The translations under genes were made by a program, and so were the position numbers. The notes beneath the pieces are model-generated. The model saw nothing but the letters and a program-made list of their open reading frames with translations. It was not told the DNA's origin and ran no database searches. Positions 19,054 through 25,715 of a DNA stretch of 37,006 nucleotides are shown in pieces. The DNA comes from Bacteroides caecigallinarum (GTDB lineage: Bacteria; Bacteroidota; Bacteroidia; Bacteroidales; Bacteroidaceae): positions 1 to 37,006 of the forward strand of contig NZ_JACJLQ010000033.1 in the NCBI RefSeq assembly GCF_016902295.1, written 5' to 3'. The stretch's first letter is position 1. Every line of letters begins with the position of its first letter.

Positions 19054-20493
19054 ATGAAAAAATTGCAGACTTATCCGTCTCCTCTAATGTCTATTTTACC
19101 AATAATTATATTGGTTATATTGTTGTTTTTCACAATAAAAAGTTTTGGCTCTGACGCGCTTTCAGGTGCAAGTCAGGTATGTTTGTTGATAACTACGGCT
19201 GTATGTTCTGCCATAGGTATGTTAGGCTATGGAATAAAATGGAAAGATATTGAACATGCCATAGTCAATAATATTGCCGGGGTTAGTTCAGCTCTTATCA
19301 TATTGTTGATTATTGGAGCTTTATCGGCTGTATGGATGCTCAGTGGCGTTGTTCCTACGTTGATTTATTATGGCGTGCAGCTTATACACCCAAGTTTGTT
19401 CCTTGCGTCATGTTGTGTTATATGTGCTATAGTTTCCGTTATGACAGGTAGTTCATGGACAACAATCGCTACTATTGGGATAGCTCTTATGGGGATAGGA
19501 AAGGCACAGGGGTTTGATGAAGGGTGGATTGCGGGAGCGATAATTTCCGGAGCTTATTTCGGTGATAAGGTATCTCCGCTGTCGGATACTACAATCCTTG
19601 CCTCGTCAGTTACGGATACTCCTTTGTTTACTCATATCAGATATCTGATGATTACAACCGTTCCGTCTTTAGCAATAGCCTTGATAATATTTCTGGTGGA
19701 AGGATTTAATCATGGAGTAGGTAGTACGGCGGAAATGGCATCATTTGCCAATGGTTTGGCAGACAGATTCAATATATCAGTATGGCTTCTTATTGTTCCT
19801 ATAGTTACAGGAATACTTATTGCAAAGAAAATACCTTCAATTATCACACTGTTTATATCTACTGCGTTGGCTGTTGTATTTATGCTTGTATTCCAAATGG
19901 ATAACATTGTAGAACTTGCCGGTGGAAACAGCGACGCACAATCTGTTTTCAAGACTACGTTTCAAGCTATGTATGCGTCTTCCAATCTCCAGGCTGATAC
20001 TCCTCAGCTGACAGAACTTATTTCAACCAGAGGTATGGGCGGTATGATGAATACAATATGGTTGATAATTTGTGCTATGTGTTTGGGAGGTGCCATGACA
20101 GCATGCGGTATGTTGGCAAGTATAACAGGAGTATTTGTTAAGTTTACTCGTAAGCTGACCGGTATGGTCGCTTCTACTGTTGGTTCAGGTATTTTCTTGA
20201 ATCTGGCTACAGCCGACCAGTATATATCCATAATATTAGTGGGAAATATGTTTAAGGATATCTACAAGGACAATGGTTACGAAAGCCGTTTGTTGAGCCG
20301 TACTACGGAAGATGCTGTGACGGTTACTTCGGTACTTATTCCATGGAACACATGCGGTATGACTCAGGCTACTATACTTGGTGTACCAACGCTGGTGTAC
20401 CTGCCATACGCTTTTTTCAATTATATCAGTCCGTTGATGAGTATCTTTGTTTCGGCAATCGGATATAAAATATTCCGTGTGAAGAAAGACTAA
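19054..20493 (+). CDS. nhaC: Na+/H+ antiporter, NhaC family
   Basis: This 479-residue polytopic inner-membrane protein has about 11-12 hydrophobic helices. Family-typical stretches include TGSSWTTIATIGIALMGIG, ISGAYFGDKVSPLSDTTILA, VTGILIAKKIP and MTACGMLASITGVFVKFT, with a late conserved VLIPWNTCGMTQATILGVP. NhaC-type carriers exchange Na+ for H+; some relatives exchange organic acids such as malate and lactate, so the substrate is not certain. The start ATG follows AAGGA closely (19050-19054). It is transcribed divergently from tamB and convergently with glycerate kinase, as a single gene ending at the terminator at 20519-20546. A near-match -7 box GACCTTTG sits at 19015-19022. Confidence 0.9.
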   Translation: MKKLQTYPSPLMSILPIIILVILLFFTIKSFGSDALSGASQVCLLITTAVCSAIGMLGYGIKWKDIEHAIVNNIAGVSSALIILLIIGALSAVWMLSGVVPTLIYYGVQLIHPSLFLASCCVICAIVSVMTGSSWTTIATIGIALMGIGKAQGFDEGWIAGAIISGAYFGDKVSPLSDTTILASSVTDTPLFTHIRYLMITTVPSLAIALIIFLVEGFNHGVGSTAEMASFANGLADRFNISVWLLIVPIVTGILIAKKIPSIITLFISTALAVVFMLVFQMDNIVELAGGNSDAQSVFKTTFQAMYASSNLQADTPQLTELISTRGMGGMMNTIWLIICAMCLGGAMTACGMLASITGVFVKFTRKLTGMVASTVGSGIFLNLATADQYISIILVGNMFKDIYKDNGYESRLLSRTTEDAVTVTSVLIPWNTCGMTQATILGVPTLVYLPYAFFNYISPLMSIFVSAIGYKIFRVKKD

Positions 20494-20502
20494 GTGGATA
20501 AT

Positions 20503-21579
20503 TTACCGGATAATAGGTAAAAGGTGGGCTTCTGTCCACCTTTTTATGTTTTCTCTGGCAATGTCAGGGATTACAGCCTTTTCTGTAGGCATACATTCAG
20601 GCGTGATGCTGTATATTCTCTGAAATCCTTCTGATAGGAGTTTATTGCTTTGGCTTACCCGCCCTGCTATGAGCCATACCGGTATATTGTGTCTTTGTGA
20701 GCGTCGCAGTAAACGTTCAGGAAGTTTTCCCATAAGTGTTTGGGCATCTGCATGGCCCTCGCCTGTGATTACAAGGTCTGTTCCATCAAGCAGACTGTCG
20801 AAACCGGAGAGGTCGAGCAACAGGTCGGCACCCGATCTGAATGTGGAGTGAAAATATTGAAGAAATGCATATCCCAATCCACCTGCCGCACCTGCTCCCG
20901 GTTCATGCGATGTGTCTTTTCCCATTATCAGAGCAGATTCACAAGCAAACTTCTTCGCTCTTTCATCCAATTCTGCCACCATATTTTCCGTGGCTCCTTT
21001 TTGCGGTGCAAAGATTCTGGCTGCTCCCTCAGGACCATATAAAGGGTTGCGTACATCACTTGCCAACGTGAAACTGCAGTTTTTCATTTCATTGCATATT
21101 ATGTCTTTTATGTTTTTTTCTGCCGGAAAGCTGTCTGAAATAGCTCTTAGCATTCCCGCTCCGCAGTCGCTTGTTCCACTTCCGCCAAGACCTATTATGA
21201 AATTCCTGCATCCGCTGTGCATTGCATGGATTATCAGTTCGCCCACACCATAAGTGGATGCTTTCATCGGATTGCGTTCTTCTGCAGTCATCAGAGTCAG
21301 TCCGCATGCCTTTGCCGTTTCTATTACAGCTGTTCCACCTGACGTTATTCCATATGGTGCGGTTATAGGACGCATGAGAGGGTCGTGAACATTTGCTTCC
21401 TTTATCTTTCCGCCCATAGCAGATATAAAAGCCTCAAGCATACCTTCTCCTCCGTCAGACATCGGTATCTTGTGGATTTCAATTTCTTTTGAGTTTAGAT
21501 TGGAGGATATGGCATTTTCAACCTCTTCGGAGGTCATGCAACCTTTGAACGAGTCTATGGCAAGGATTATTTTCTTCAT
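20503..21579 (-). CDS. Glycerate kinase (GarK/GlxK family, glycerate 2-kinase type)
   Basis: The enzyme phosphorylates D-glycerate with ATP, normally to 2-phosphoglycerate in the GarK/GlxK family. The 358-residue protein starts with the signature MKKIILAIDSFKGCMTSEEV, then PMSDGGEGMLEAFISAMGG, TYGVGELIIHAMHSGCRNFI, GLGGSGTSDCGAGML, GAAGGLGYAFLQYF, LVITGEGHADAQTLMGKLPE and VWLIAGRVSQSN. All match the glycerate kinase two-domain fold, and the length is close to the usual 370-380. It is cytoplasmic. It has its own promoter (21613-21642) with an overlapping perfect inverted repeat, which suggests regulated expression. Its last 44 bp overlap the antiporter terminator. No glyoxylate or tartronate genes are adjacent. 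Confidence 0.93.
   Translation of the reverse strand: MKKIILAIDSFKGCMTSEEVENAISSNLNSKEIEIHKIPMSDGGEGMLEAFISAMGGKIKEANVHDPLMRPITAPYGITSGGTAVIETAKACGLTLMTAEERNPMKASTYGVGELIIHAMHSGCRNFIIGLGGSGTSDCGAGMLRAISDSFPAEKNIKDIICNEMKNCSFTLASDVRNPLYGPEGAARIFAPQKGATENMVAELDERAKKFACESALIMGKDTSHEPGAGAAGGLGYAFLQYFHSTFRSGADLLLDLSGFDSLLDGTDLVITGEGHADAQTLMGKLPERLLRRSQRHNIPVWLIAGRVSQSNKLLSEGFQRIYSITPECMPTEKAVIPDIARENIKRWTEAHLLPIIR
20519..20546 (+). terminator. Terminator of the NhaC gene, inside the 3' end of glycerate kinase
   Basis: AAAAGGTGG (20519-20527) pairs with CCACCTTTT (20536-20544) around GCTTCTGT, with Ts to 20545. It lies 26 bp after the antiporter stop and within the last codons of the convergent glycerate kinase gene, where it encodes part of IKRWTEAHLLPI. 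Confidence 0.8.
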
Positions 21580-21612
21580 TGGTTATTCTCTTTCTGTAAA
21601 TGTAGGAACTCG

Positions 21613-21634
21613 CAAAGTTATTGAATTAACTTTG
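21613..21634. repeat. Perfect 8-6-8 inverted repeat overlapping the glycerate kinase promoter
   Basis: CAAAGTTA (21613-21620) and TAACTTTG (21627-21634) are exact reverse complements around a 6-bp spacer. One arm is the -7 element itself and the other lies between -7 and -33, so this is a candidate operator. Both arms read TAnnTTTG on their respective strands, so chance symmetry of promoter sequence is the alternative. Confidence 0.5.
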
Positions 21635-21642
21635 AATGTCAA
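21613..21642 (-). promoter_or_regulatory. Sigma-ABfr-type promoter of glycerate kinase
   Basis: On the minus strand TTG (21640-21642) is followed after exactly 19 bp by TAACTTTG (21613-21620), a good -33/-7 pair. The start codon is 33 bp further on. Confidence 0.65.
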
Positions 21643-21655
21643 TGTTTTTGTCAGA

Positions 21656-21684
21656 TTGTTTGTTTTGTCAATTTGATATTTTTG
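21656..21684 (+). promoter_or_regulatory. Possible rightward promoter in the gap after glycerate kinase
   Basis: TTG (21656-21658), 18 bp, then TATTTTTG (21677-21684). It is divergent from the glycerate kinase promoter. Transcription from it would enter the tiny ORFs at 21696-21939. Confidence 0.45.
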
Positions 21685-21695
21685 CAGGGCTGAGA

Positions 21696-21797
21696 ATGAA
21701 TAAAATCGTATTGGTGCTCATAATCTGTTATAAAATTAGATTCTTAGATGATTTTAATCTGCTGAAAATGATGAAAATGACAGCTGTTTTGACTTAA
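21696..21797 (+). CDS. Possible 33-aa hydrophobic small protein
   Basis: This short ORF starts MNKIVLVLIICYKIRF and ends KMTAVLT, 12 bp after a promoter match. Its N-terminal half is hydrophobic. It has no known family, the DNA is AT-rich, and an ORF of this size can easily arise by chance. It is listed because of the promoter and because a second ORF begins 1 bp after its stop. Confidence 0.2.
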   Translation: MNKIVLVLIICYKIRFLDDFNLLKMMKMTAVLT

Positions 21798-21798
21798 T

Positions 21799-21939
21799 AT
21801 GTTTCAAAATGCAGTAATTGATGCCTTGGAGGTTCTTGTTTGTATATATAATATGCTTTGTTTTATGCTTTTTGTTATTGCAGACTTGGCTCTCGAAATA
21901 GAGATTGCAATGCATATAATCTGTATAGATATGACGTGA
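21799..21939 (+). CDS. Possible 46-aa hydrophobic small protein
   Basis: The ORF begins MFQNAVIDALEVLVCIYNML and carries a hydrophobic centre (CFMLFVIADLALEI). Its ATG lies 1 bp after the stop of the preceding 33-aa ORF, as in coupled translation. A short hairpin (CTTGA/TCAAG, 21995-22010, then TTTTATT) follows 56 bp later and could end the transcript. No homology is recognised; chance is a serious alternative. Confidence 0.2.
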   Translation: MFQNAVIDALEVLVCIYNMLCFMLFVIADLALEIEIAMHIICIDMT

Positions 21940-22250
21940 TGTTAAGTAAAATAAAACTTCTTGTTATCTTAATTTAAACAACAGGTCATTTTATCTTGAA
22001 CGTGCTCAAGTTTTATTAGTTGATATTTGAATTTTTGGACAAAAGAAGACGTTAATTTTATTCTTTGATTTAACATTTGCGCAAGATTAGCATTTATTTT
22101 TATAAATTAAAAACATAAGTCTGTTTCACATTTTCTTCCAGATGCAATAAGCGGTTGGTTCCTATGCTTCGTATTTTTTATACGAATACTTACATAATGT
22201 AATTTGCTTATATGAACTTGTGCCTTTATGATAATCTGATATGCATGAAT
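21940..22250. other. AT-rich gap with no gene recognised
   Basis: No convincing coding frame, tRNA or known RNA is seen. It holds a weak hairpin with a short T-tract (21995-22014) and a 7-bp perfect hairpin, TTCGTAT/ATACGAA (22168-22186, loop of five Ts). Confidence 0.5.
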
Positions 22251-22919
22251 CTATTTGAGTAAGAGACCTAATGATTGTTCTGAAATATCGGGTAAAATCT
22301 TTCTGAAGTGTTGCAAGATTCTTTCGTATGATTCCTGTGGAGTACGTTCAGGATGGCAAGCTTCTTTGCCAAACAGTGTTTCGGGAGTTGTGAGCAGAGA
22401 CCATCCCCAACCATAATCTCGTCCATGACGATCCTGCGGATAGACGAAGTCTTCGGTCACTATATATCCTCCCATTTCGAGCCGTGTGACGTATGCGTCG
22501 AAACGGCTGCGCATCTTCGGACCCGTAAAGCCGCAGGCATGGCGCAGTTCGCGTGTGATGAGGCTGCCTTCTGTTCTCAGAATATCCAGGATAGTGTCTT
22601 CTATACTTCCTTCTTCGGGAGAGGGATAAACGCTTCTTCTGAAGTTGCAGAAATCTGGCCACCATTCGCGGCTTATGAATGCAGCTTTGCGCTTGAAGAA
22701 CTTGCCGTATGCGCATCCGCTTTCCTGCAATATCGAGCCTTTCCATTCCCATAGAGGCCATTCCCATCCGCCGTCAGGCAGACGGTTGTATTGGCAATCT
22801 TCGTTTACAACTTCTTCGGCCGACCATCCAGCTATACCCATACTTAGAAGTGGGAGAAAACCTATTTCGTTGATGTAGTCAATCAGTTCAGGGCAGGAGT
22901 GAAAGAGTTCTTTATCCAT
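22251..22919 (-). CDS. Winged-helix protein, probably AlkZ-related
   Basis: The 222-residue protein has an N-terminal helical part, then the Trp-rich stretch LPDGGWEWPLWEWKGSILQE with YGKFFKRKAAFISREWWPDF. A winged-helix-like middle follows (about 105-155: IEDTILDILRTEGSLITREL, RHACGFTGPKMRSRFDAYV) and a C-terminal helical end. The pattern resembles short AlkZ-related proteins of Bacteroidales, relatives of the YcaQ/AlkZ winged-helix DNA glycosylases that act on alkylated or crosslinked bases. I recall this family name but cannot verify it, and catalysis is not shown. It appears to be a single-gene transcript, divergent from the 68-aa Cys protein. Confidence 0.6.
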   Translation of the reverse strand: MDKELFHSCPELIDYINEIGFLPLLSMGIAGWSAEEVVNEDCQYNRLPDGGWEWPLWEWKGSILQESGCAYGKFFKRKAAFISREWWPDFCNFRRSVYPSPEEGSIEDTILDILRTEGSLITRELRHACGFTGPKMRSRFDAYVTRLEMGGYIVTEDFVYPQDRHGRDYGWGWSLLTTPETLFGKEACHPERTPQESYERILQHFRKILPDISEQSLGLLLK

Positions 22920-22955
22920 ATCTTTAAGTTTAAGATGTAATGTTTATGGCTAATA

Positions 22956-22963
22956 CAAAATTA
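22956..22963 (-). promoter_or_regulatory. -7 element of the AlkZ-like gene
   Basis: The minus strand reads TAATTTTG (TAnnTTTG), 36 bp before the start codon at 22919. No good -33 is visible. Confidence 0.4.
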
Positions 22964-22994
22964 CGCAAAAATTTTCTTTTAAGTATTGGAACAG

Positions 22995-23024
22995 TTGGAA
23001 ACAATGATTTTTTCCGTATGTTTG
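22995..23024 (+). promoter_or_regulatory. Sigma-ABfr-type promoter of the 68-aa Cys protein gene
   Basis: TTG (22995-22997), exactly 19 bp, then TATGTTTG (23017-23024). Predicted transcription start is about 23031, leaving a leader of about 53 nt before the ATG at 23084. Confidence 0.7.
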
Positions 23025-23083
23025 CAAATCTCATAAGATTGGCTATGCTGTAAGTATTAATGTAGAAAATAAGTAATTGACAG

Positions 23084-23290
23084 ATGATACCTCCAAAAAT
23101 AGAACTATCTACTAAGGAAGAGCGCAGGGAATATGTGTTAAGCGCATGGGAATGTATGCATGACTGTGAGTCGTGTGGCAAATGCCGTATTCTGAAAGGT
23201 AGAGACCCGGAAACGCTATATGCGGACTATATAGAAGGTAAGTGCTCATACATTGATGTAACTTTGGATATAAGGAATAGTTCCTATTGA
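23084..23290 (+). CDS. Small cysteine-motif protein, conserved but of unknown function
   Basis: The 68-residue protein reads MIPPKIELSTKEERREYVLS, then ECMHDCESCGKCRILKGRDP and a final KCSYIDVTLDIRNSSY. Four cysteines form CX3CX2CX2C (about residues 24-34), with a fifth later, suggesting a metal site (zinc or Fe-S). I believe similar short proteins occur in other Bacteroidales, but no function is known to me. It is cytoplasmic with no membrane segment. A good promoter lies at 22995-23024 and an inverted repeat overlaps its 3' end. It is a real small gene rather than a shadow: the opposite-strand ORF there has no recognisable features. Confidence 0.75.
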   Translation: MIPPKIELSTKEERREYVLSAWECMHDCESCGKCRILKGRDPETLYADYIEGKCSYIDVTLDIRNSSY

Positions 23291-23330
23291 CATTACTTGA
23301 ATATTCAGGTTAAATAAAAAGGAACTATTC
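23275..23330 (+). repeat. Inverted repeat at the 3' end of the Cys protein gene, possible terminator
   Basis: GAATAGTTCC (23275-23284) and GGAACTATTC (23321-23330) are exact reverse complements. The 36-bp interval contains a 10-bp palindrome TGAATATTCA (23298-23307). In RNA this would fold as a stem with an inner hairpin. The left arm overlaps the last codons and stop. There is no T-tract, so termination is not certain. Confidence 0.5.
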
Positions 23331-23373
23331 ACTAATAATATTTTATAGTGCCTTCTTTACAGATTATATAGTG

Positions 23374-23910
23374 TCAGACGCTCATCCCCAGCTCGTACGC
23401 TTCCTGTAGCTTATCATTACCCTCAATAGTTCGTGGAGCATCAACCCCACCACAGAACAGTGTTCCGGCAAGACGGCTTTCAGGATAGCACTCTATCCAT
23501 CCTCCAAGACCGTTTATGGCACGTTCTGGAGTTTCCGGCTCAATCTCGGCCGCTGTACAAAGCATATATACATCGCGGAATTTATAATCTAATGCGTACA
23601 TGGCATTCATACGGTCTATCAGCACCTTCATCTGTCCACTCATTTCGTAGTAATATATTGGTGTAGCCCATACTATAACATCTGCGTTAAGAACTTTCTG
23701 CATTATGTCGTTTACATCATCATTGATAACGCATTTGCCTAATTTCTGGCAAGCCAGACATCCACGACAGAAACGGATATCCTTGTCGATGAGTGAAATT
23801 TTTTCTACGTCATTTCCCGATTTGAGAGCACCCTCAATAAACTTGTCTGCCAGCATGTCACTGTTTGAACCGGCACGCAGACTGGTTGAAATAACTATTA
23901 CTTTTTTCAT
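23374..23910 (-). CDS. NAD(P)H-dependent FMN reductase-like flavoprotein
   Basis: The frame is open to 23955, but MKKVIVISTSLRAGSNSDML at 23910 is the natural start, placing the FMN-phosphate loop (TSLRAGSNS) at the N-terminus. This gives 178 residues. It has the segment CRGCLACQKLGKCVINDD shared with iron-sulfur-flavoprotein-like and multimeric flavodoxin reductases, then IVWATPIYYYEMSGQMKVLI, the FMN-ring-binding loop of the FMN_red family (PF03358). The cysteines could hold a cluster or simply be structural. It is cytoplasmic and probably a two-electron oxidoreductase of unknown substrate. It follows the HD-domain gene by 26 bp on the same strand, so the two are probably co-transcribed. 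Confidence 0.85.
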   Translation of the reverse strand: MKKVIVISTSLRAGSNSDMLADKFIEGALKSGNDVEKISLIDKDIRFCRGCLACQKLGKCVINDDVNDIMQKVLNADVIVWATPIYYYEMSGQMKVLIDRMNAMYALDYKFRDVYMLCTAAEIEPETPERAINGLGGWIECYPESRLAGTLFCGGVDAPRTIEGNDKLQEAYELGMSV

Positions 23911-23936
23911 GATGATACTGTATTTATTTTTTAGAA

Positions 23937-24446
23937 TTACTGTTTTATATTCCACATATCATTCAGCATCGCTATTGCCGACTGAGAACGGAATACGTTG
24001 TTTCTGAAGGCGATGATTCCGTCTGTGGAGATGTTGTCCTCGAATGAATTTACAAGAAAATCCGCCTCAAGCAATATGCGATGGTCTTTCGAAGTAACGT
24101 CTGTATATGTGTGGTGGTGGGCTATCAGCCAACATATTCTTTCTATCTGTCCGTCACTGAAACCTTCTATTCGTGACAGTACTTTACGGGCTTCATCAGG
24201 TCCGAGCTCTTCCTGATACTTGCCGCTGCAGTTTCCGTATTTCGCTTCGGCTGCGTGTATGCCTATATCATGCAGGATTGCTGCTGCCTCAAGCACAAAC
24301 AGTTCTTCTTCACTCATGTCTTCGGCTATACCGATAATACGGGCAAAGTCGTGTACTTTAACCAGATGCTGAATGCGCTTTACGTCACCACTATCATATT
24401 TTATCATTTCCCTCATCAGTCGGGACAGTATTGTGTGTTGTGTCAT
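23937..24446 (-). CDS. HD-domain phosphohydrolase-like protein
   Basis: The 169-residue protein carries the HD signature: HDFARIIGIAE near residue 31, LEAAAILHDIGIHAAEAKYG (about 48-67) with the metal-binding HD pair, then WLIAHHHTYTDVTSKDHRIL and LEADFLVNSFED. These are the expected metal ligands of HD hydrolases. No extra domain is present. The substrate is unknown; many relatives act on nucleotides or phosphoesters. It is followed by the FMN reductase (26 bp). Upstream there is a 200-bp gap holding a rightward candidate small RNA. I found no exact TAnnTTTG element facing this gene. Confidence 0.85.
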   Translation of the reverse strand: MTQHTILSRLMREMIKYDSGDVKRIQHLVKVHDFARIIGIAEDMSEEELFVLEAAAILHDIGIHAAEAKYGNCSGKYQEELGPDEARKVLSRIEGFSDGQIERICWLIAHHHTYTDVTSKDHRILLEADFLVNSFEDNISTDGIIAFRNNVFRSQSAIAMLNDMWNIKQ

Positions 24447-24458
24447 TATATAAAATGA

Positions 24459-24490
24459 TTTAGTTAGTTATTAATATCTTTATACCTTTG
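24459..24490 (+). promoter_or_regulatory. Orphan rightward promoter facing no gene
   Basis: TTTAG (24459-24463, one base off TTTG), 19 bp, then TACCTTTG (24483-24490), an exact TAnnTTTG. The genes on both sides run leftwards, so this promoter would only produce the short RNA at about 24496-24615. Confidence 0.45.
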
Positions 24491-24495
24491 CTTAT

Positions 24496-24615
24496 TTCGA
24501 AAATCTTATCATTAACCTGGAATTTTCCTGAGCCTGACAGGATAATGAAAAAATGTGCTCACATTTGATTCATAACGTGGTGTCATTCGAACTCAAATGA
24601 CACCACGTTTTTTTT
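24496..24615 (+). ncRNA. Candidate intergenic small RNA, about 120 nt
   Basis: The proposed transcript begins a few bases after the -7 box TACCTTTG (24483-24490) and ends at the T-tract of a strong terminator (24574-24615). Inside are a short hairpin AAATGTG/CACATTT (24551-24566) and a CCTG/CAGG pairing near 24515-24540. The only ORF is a possible 7-codon peptide (MKKCAHI) at about 24545. I do not recognise it as a known RNA family. This call rests on sequence signals only. Confidence 0.4.
24574..24615 (+). terminator. Strong rightward intrinsic terminator with no protein gene before it
   Basis: AACGTGGTGTCATT (24574-24587) pairs perfectly over 14 bp with AATGACACCACGTT (24596-24609) around CGAACTCA, followed by a run of T to 24615. 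On the minus strand there is no T-tract after the stem, so it is oriented rightwards. Confidence 0.85.
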
Positions 24616-24647
24616 GAATTACAGATGTATTCTGCTTAATATGAATC

Positions 24648-24854
24648 TTATATCAACAACATTATTCTGCCAGCTTCTTTTGTGAATATTGCAGGGAAAC
24701 GTGAAACTACCGCGTAAACCTGTTTGCCCGTTACAGGCTGGTTGTCTTTTCGCATATACAGCCCCGAACGGTTTATGGCTTCCGCTATCTGGTCGGTAGT
24801 CATACCTCCATTCCTCTTCGCTATTACGTATATGATGGCTTCTTCTATTTTCAT
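24648..24854 (-). CDS. Small winged-helix (HARE-HTH-like) protein
   Basis: The 68-residue protein reads MKIEEAIIYVIAKRNGGMTT, then DQIAEAINRSGLYMRKDNQP and VTGKQVYAVVSRFPAIFTKE. The order (helix, PLxxxEI-like step, GLY, TxxQVyaxvsrfpxiF) is like the HARE-HTH/HB1-ASXL winged-helix domain found alone in Bacteroidetes or fused to nucleases elsewhere. It probably binds DNA or a protein partner. It lies 29 bp after the YqiA-DUF1653 gene, so it is likely the last gene of that leftward transcript. On the minus strand a small hairpin with T6 (AAATGTG/CACATTT, 24566-24545) could be its terminator. Confidence 0.65.
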   Translation of the reverse strand: MKIEEAIIYVIAKRNGGMTTDQIAEAINRSGLYMRKDNQPVTGKQVYAVVSRFPAIFTKEAGRIMLLI

Positions 24855-24883
24855 AATCTGATAAAATAAGGTAAGTCCGGAAT

Positions 24884-25684
24884 TTATACATCGGTCTCTG
24901 TAAATCTTGAAAAACGTTTTCCGTTTCTTTCTATGTTTTCAAAAAACATATTTTCCGGCCGTACCCAATACGACATGTTTCCGTATAGTGCCTGATACAC
25001 TACCATTCGTTCCTGAGTCTCGCTGTCGAAAGCGGAATGTATGTATTTGTACATACCTCCCTTGAAATGACGGAAGTATCTTTCTTTATGGACAGGAAAC
25101 TTCATCAACATTTTTATGGCAAGGGGTACATACCATGTCTTTACTTCCTGTTCGGAAGGTGTGTGTCCTCCCGGGAAATGATATGCATTGTTATAGTATT
25201 CAAGGAATAGAGGTTCATAATGTGCCAATGTATCTTGTTCTCCGAACACTCCCCATATACGGTCTTTGTAGTATGGATTAACGTAATTGAATTGGTTATC
25301 CTCCAACTCGGCAAACTCATTTATTAGTGTTTCATCTATTATGATAGTCTGATTGCCATCTTTTCTTGGGGCCTTGTACTGGTGCTCGCCAATGCGTTCC
25401 TTCAGAAAATGTGTCATGCGGAAGTGTGGATTACCGAGCAATGCCGGTATTCCTACTATCGGTGCAAGCATCTGTGCGTAAAAAGAGCCGCAACTGTTGC
25501 CTATCATCAGGTCGGGATTTTCCGTATCAATAATCAAACGTATCTGCTCCAGTGCTGCCTTGGGATGCAAAGGTAAGTCCGGAGTCAGCACAATGGCATG
25601 ACCATCCAAAGCTTCTTTTAAAGCAGTCGCCATCTGGCAACTTCCACTGGCAAAAAATCCATGTAAGAAAAGTATTTTTTTCAT
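24884..25684 (-). CDS. YqiA/YcfP-like alpha/beta hydrolase fused to a DUF1653 domain
   Basis: I choose the ATG at 25684 (MKKILFLHGFFASGS), preceded by GAGAAAG at good spacing, over the upstream ATG at 25702; this gives 266 residues. Residues 1 to about 190 are a small alpha/beta hydrolase of the YqiA/YcfP esterase type: LFLHGFFASG, nucleophile S64 in MIGNSCGSF, acid region WGVFGEQDTLAHYE and His in HFPGGHTPSEQ. The C-terminal 70 residues (YFRHFKGGMYKYIHSAFDSE; MVVYQALYGNMSYWVRPENM) are a clear DUF1653 domain, usually a stand-alone protein. The substrate is unknown. It follows the EamA transporter by 31 bp and precedes the small winged-helix gene by 29 bp. Confidence 0.85.
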   Translation of the reverse strand: MKKILFLHGFFASGSCQMATALKEALDGHAIVLTPDLPLHPKAALEQIRLIIDTENPDLMIGNSCGSFYAQMLAPIVGIPALLGNPHFRMTHFLKERIGEHQYKAPRKDGNQTIIIDETLINEFAELEDNQFNYVNPYYKDRIWGVFGEQDTLAHYEPLFLEYYNNAYHFPGGHTPSEQEVKTWYVPLAIKMLMKFPVHKERYFRHFKGGMYKYIHSAFDSETQERMVVYQALYGNMSYWVRPENMFFENIERNGKRFSRFTETDV

Positions 25685-25715
25685 GTCTTTCTCTCTTCTC
25701 ATATTGATTATATAC

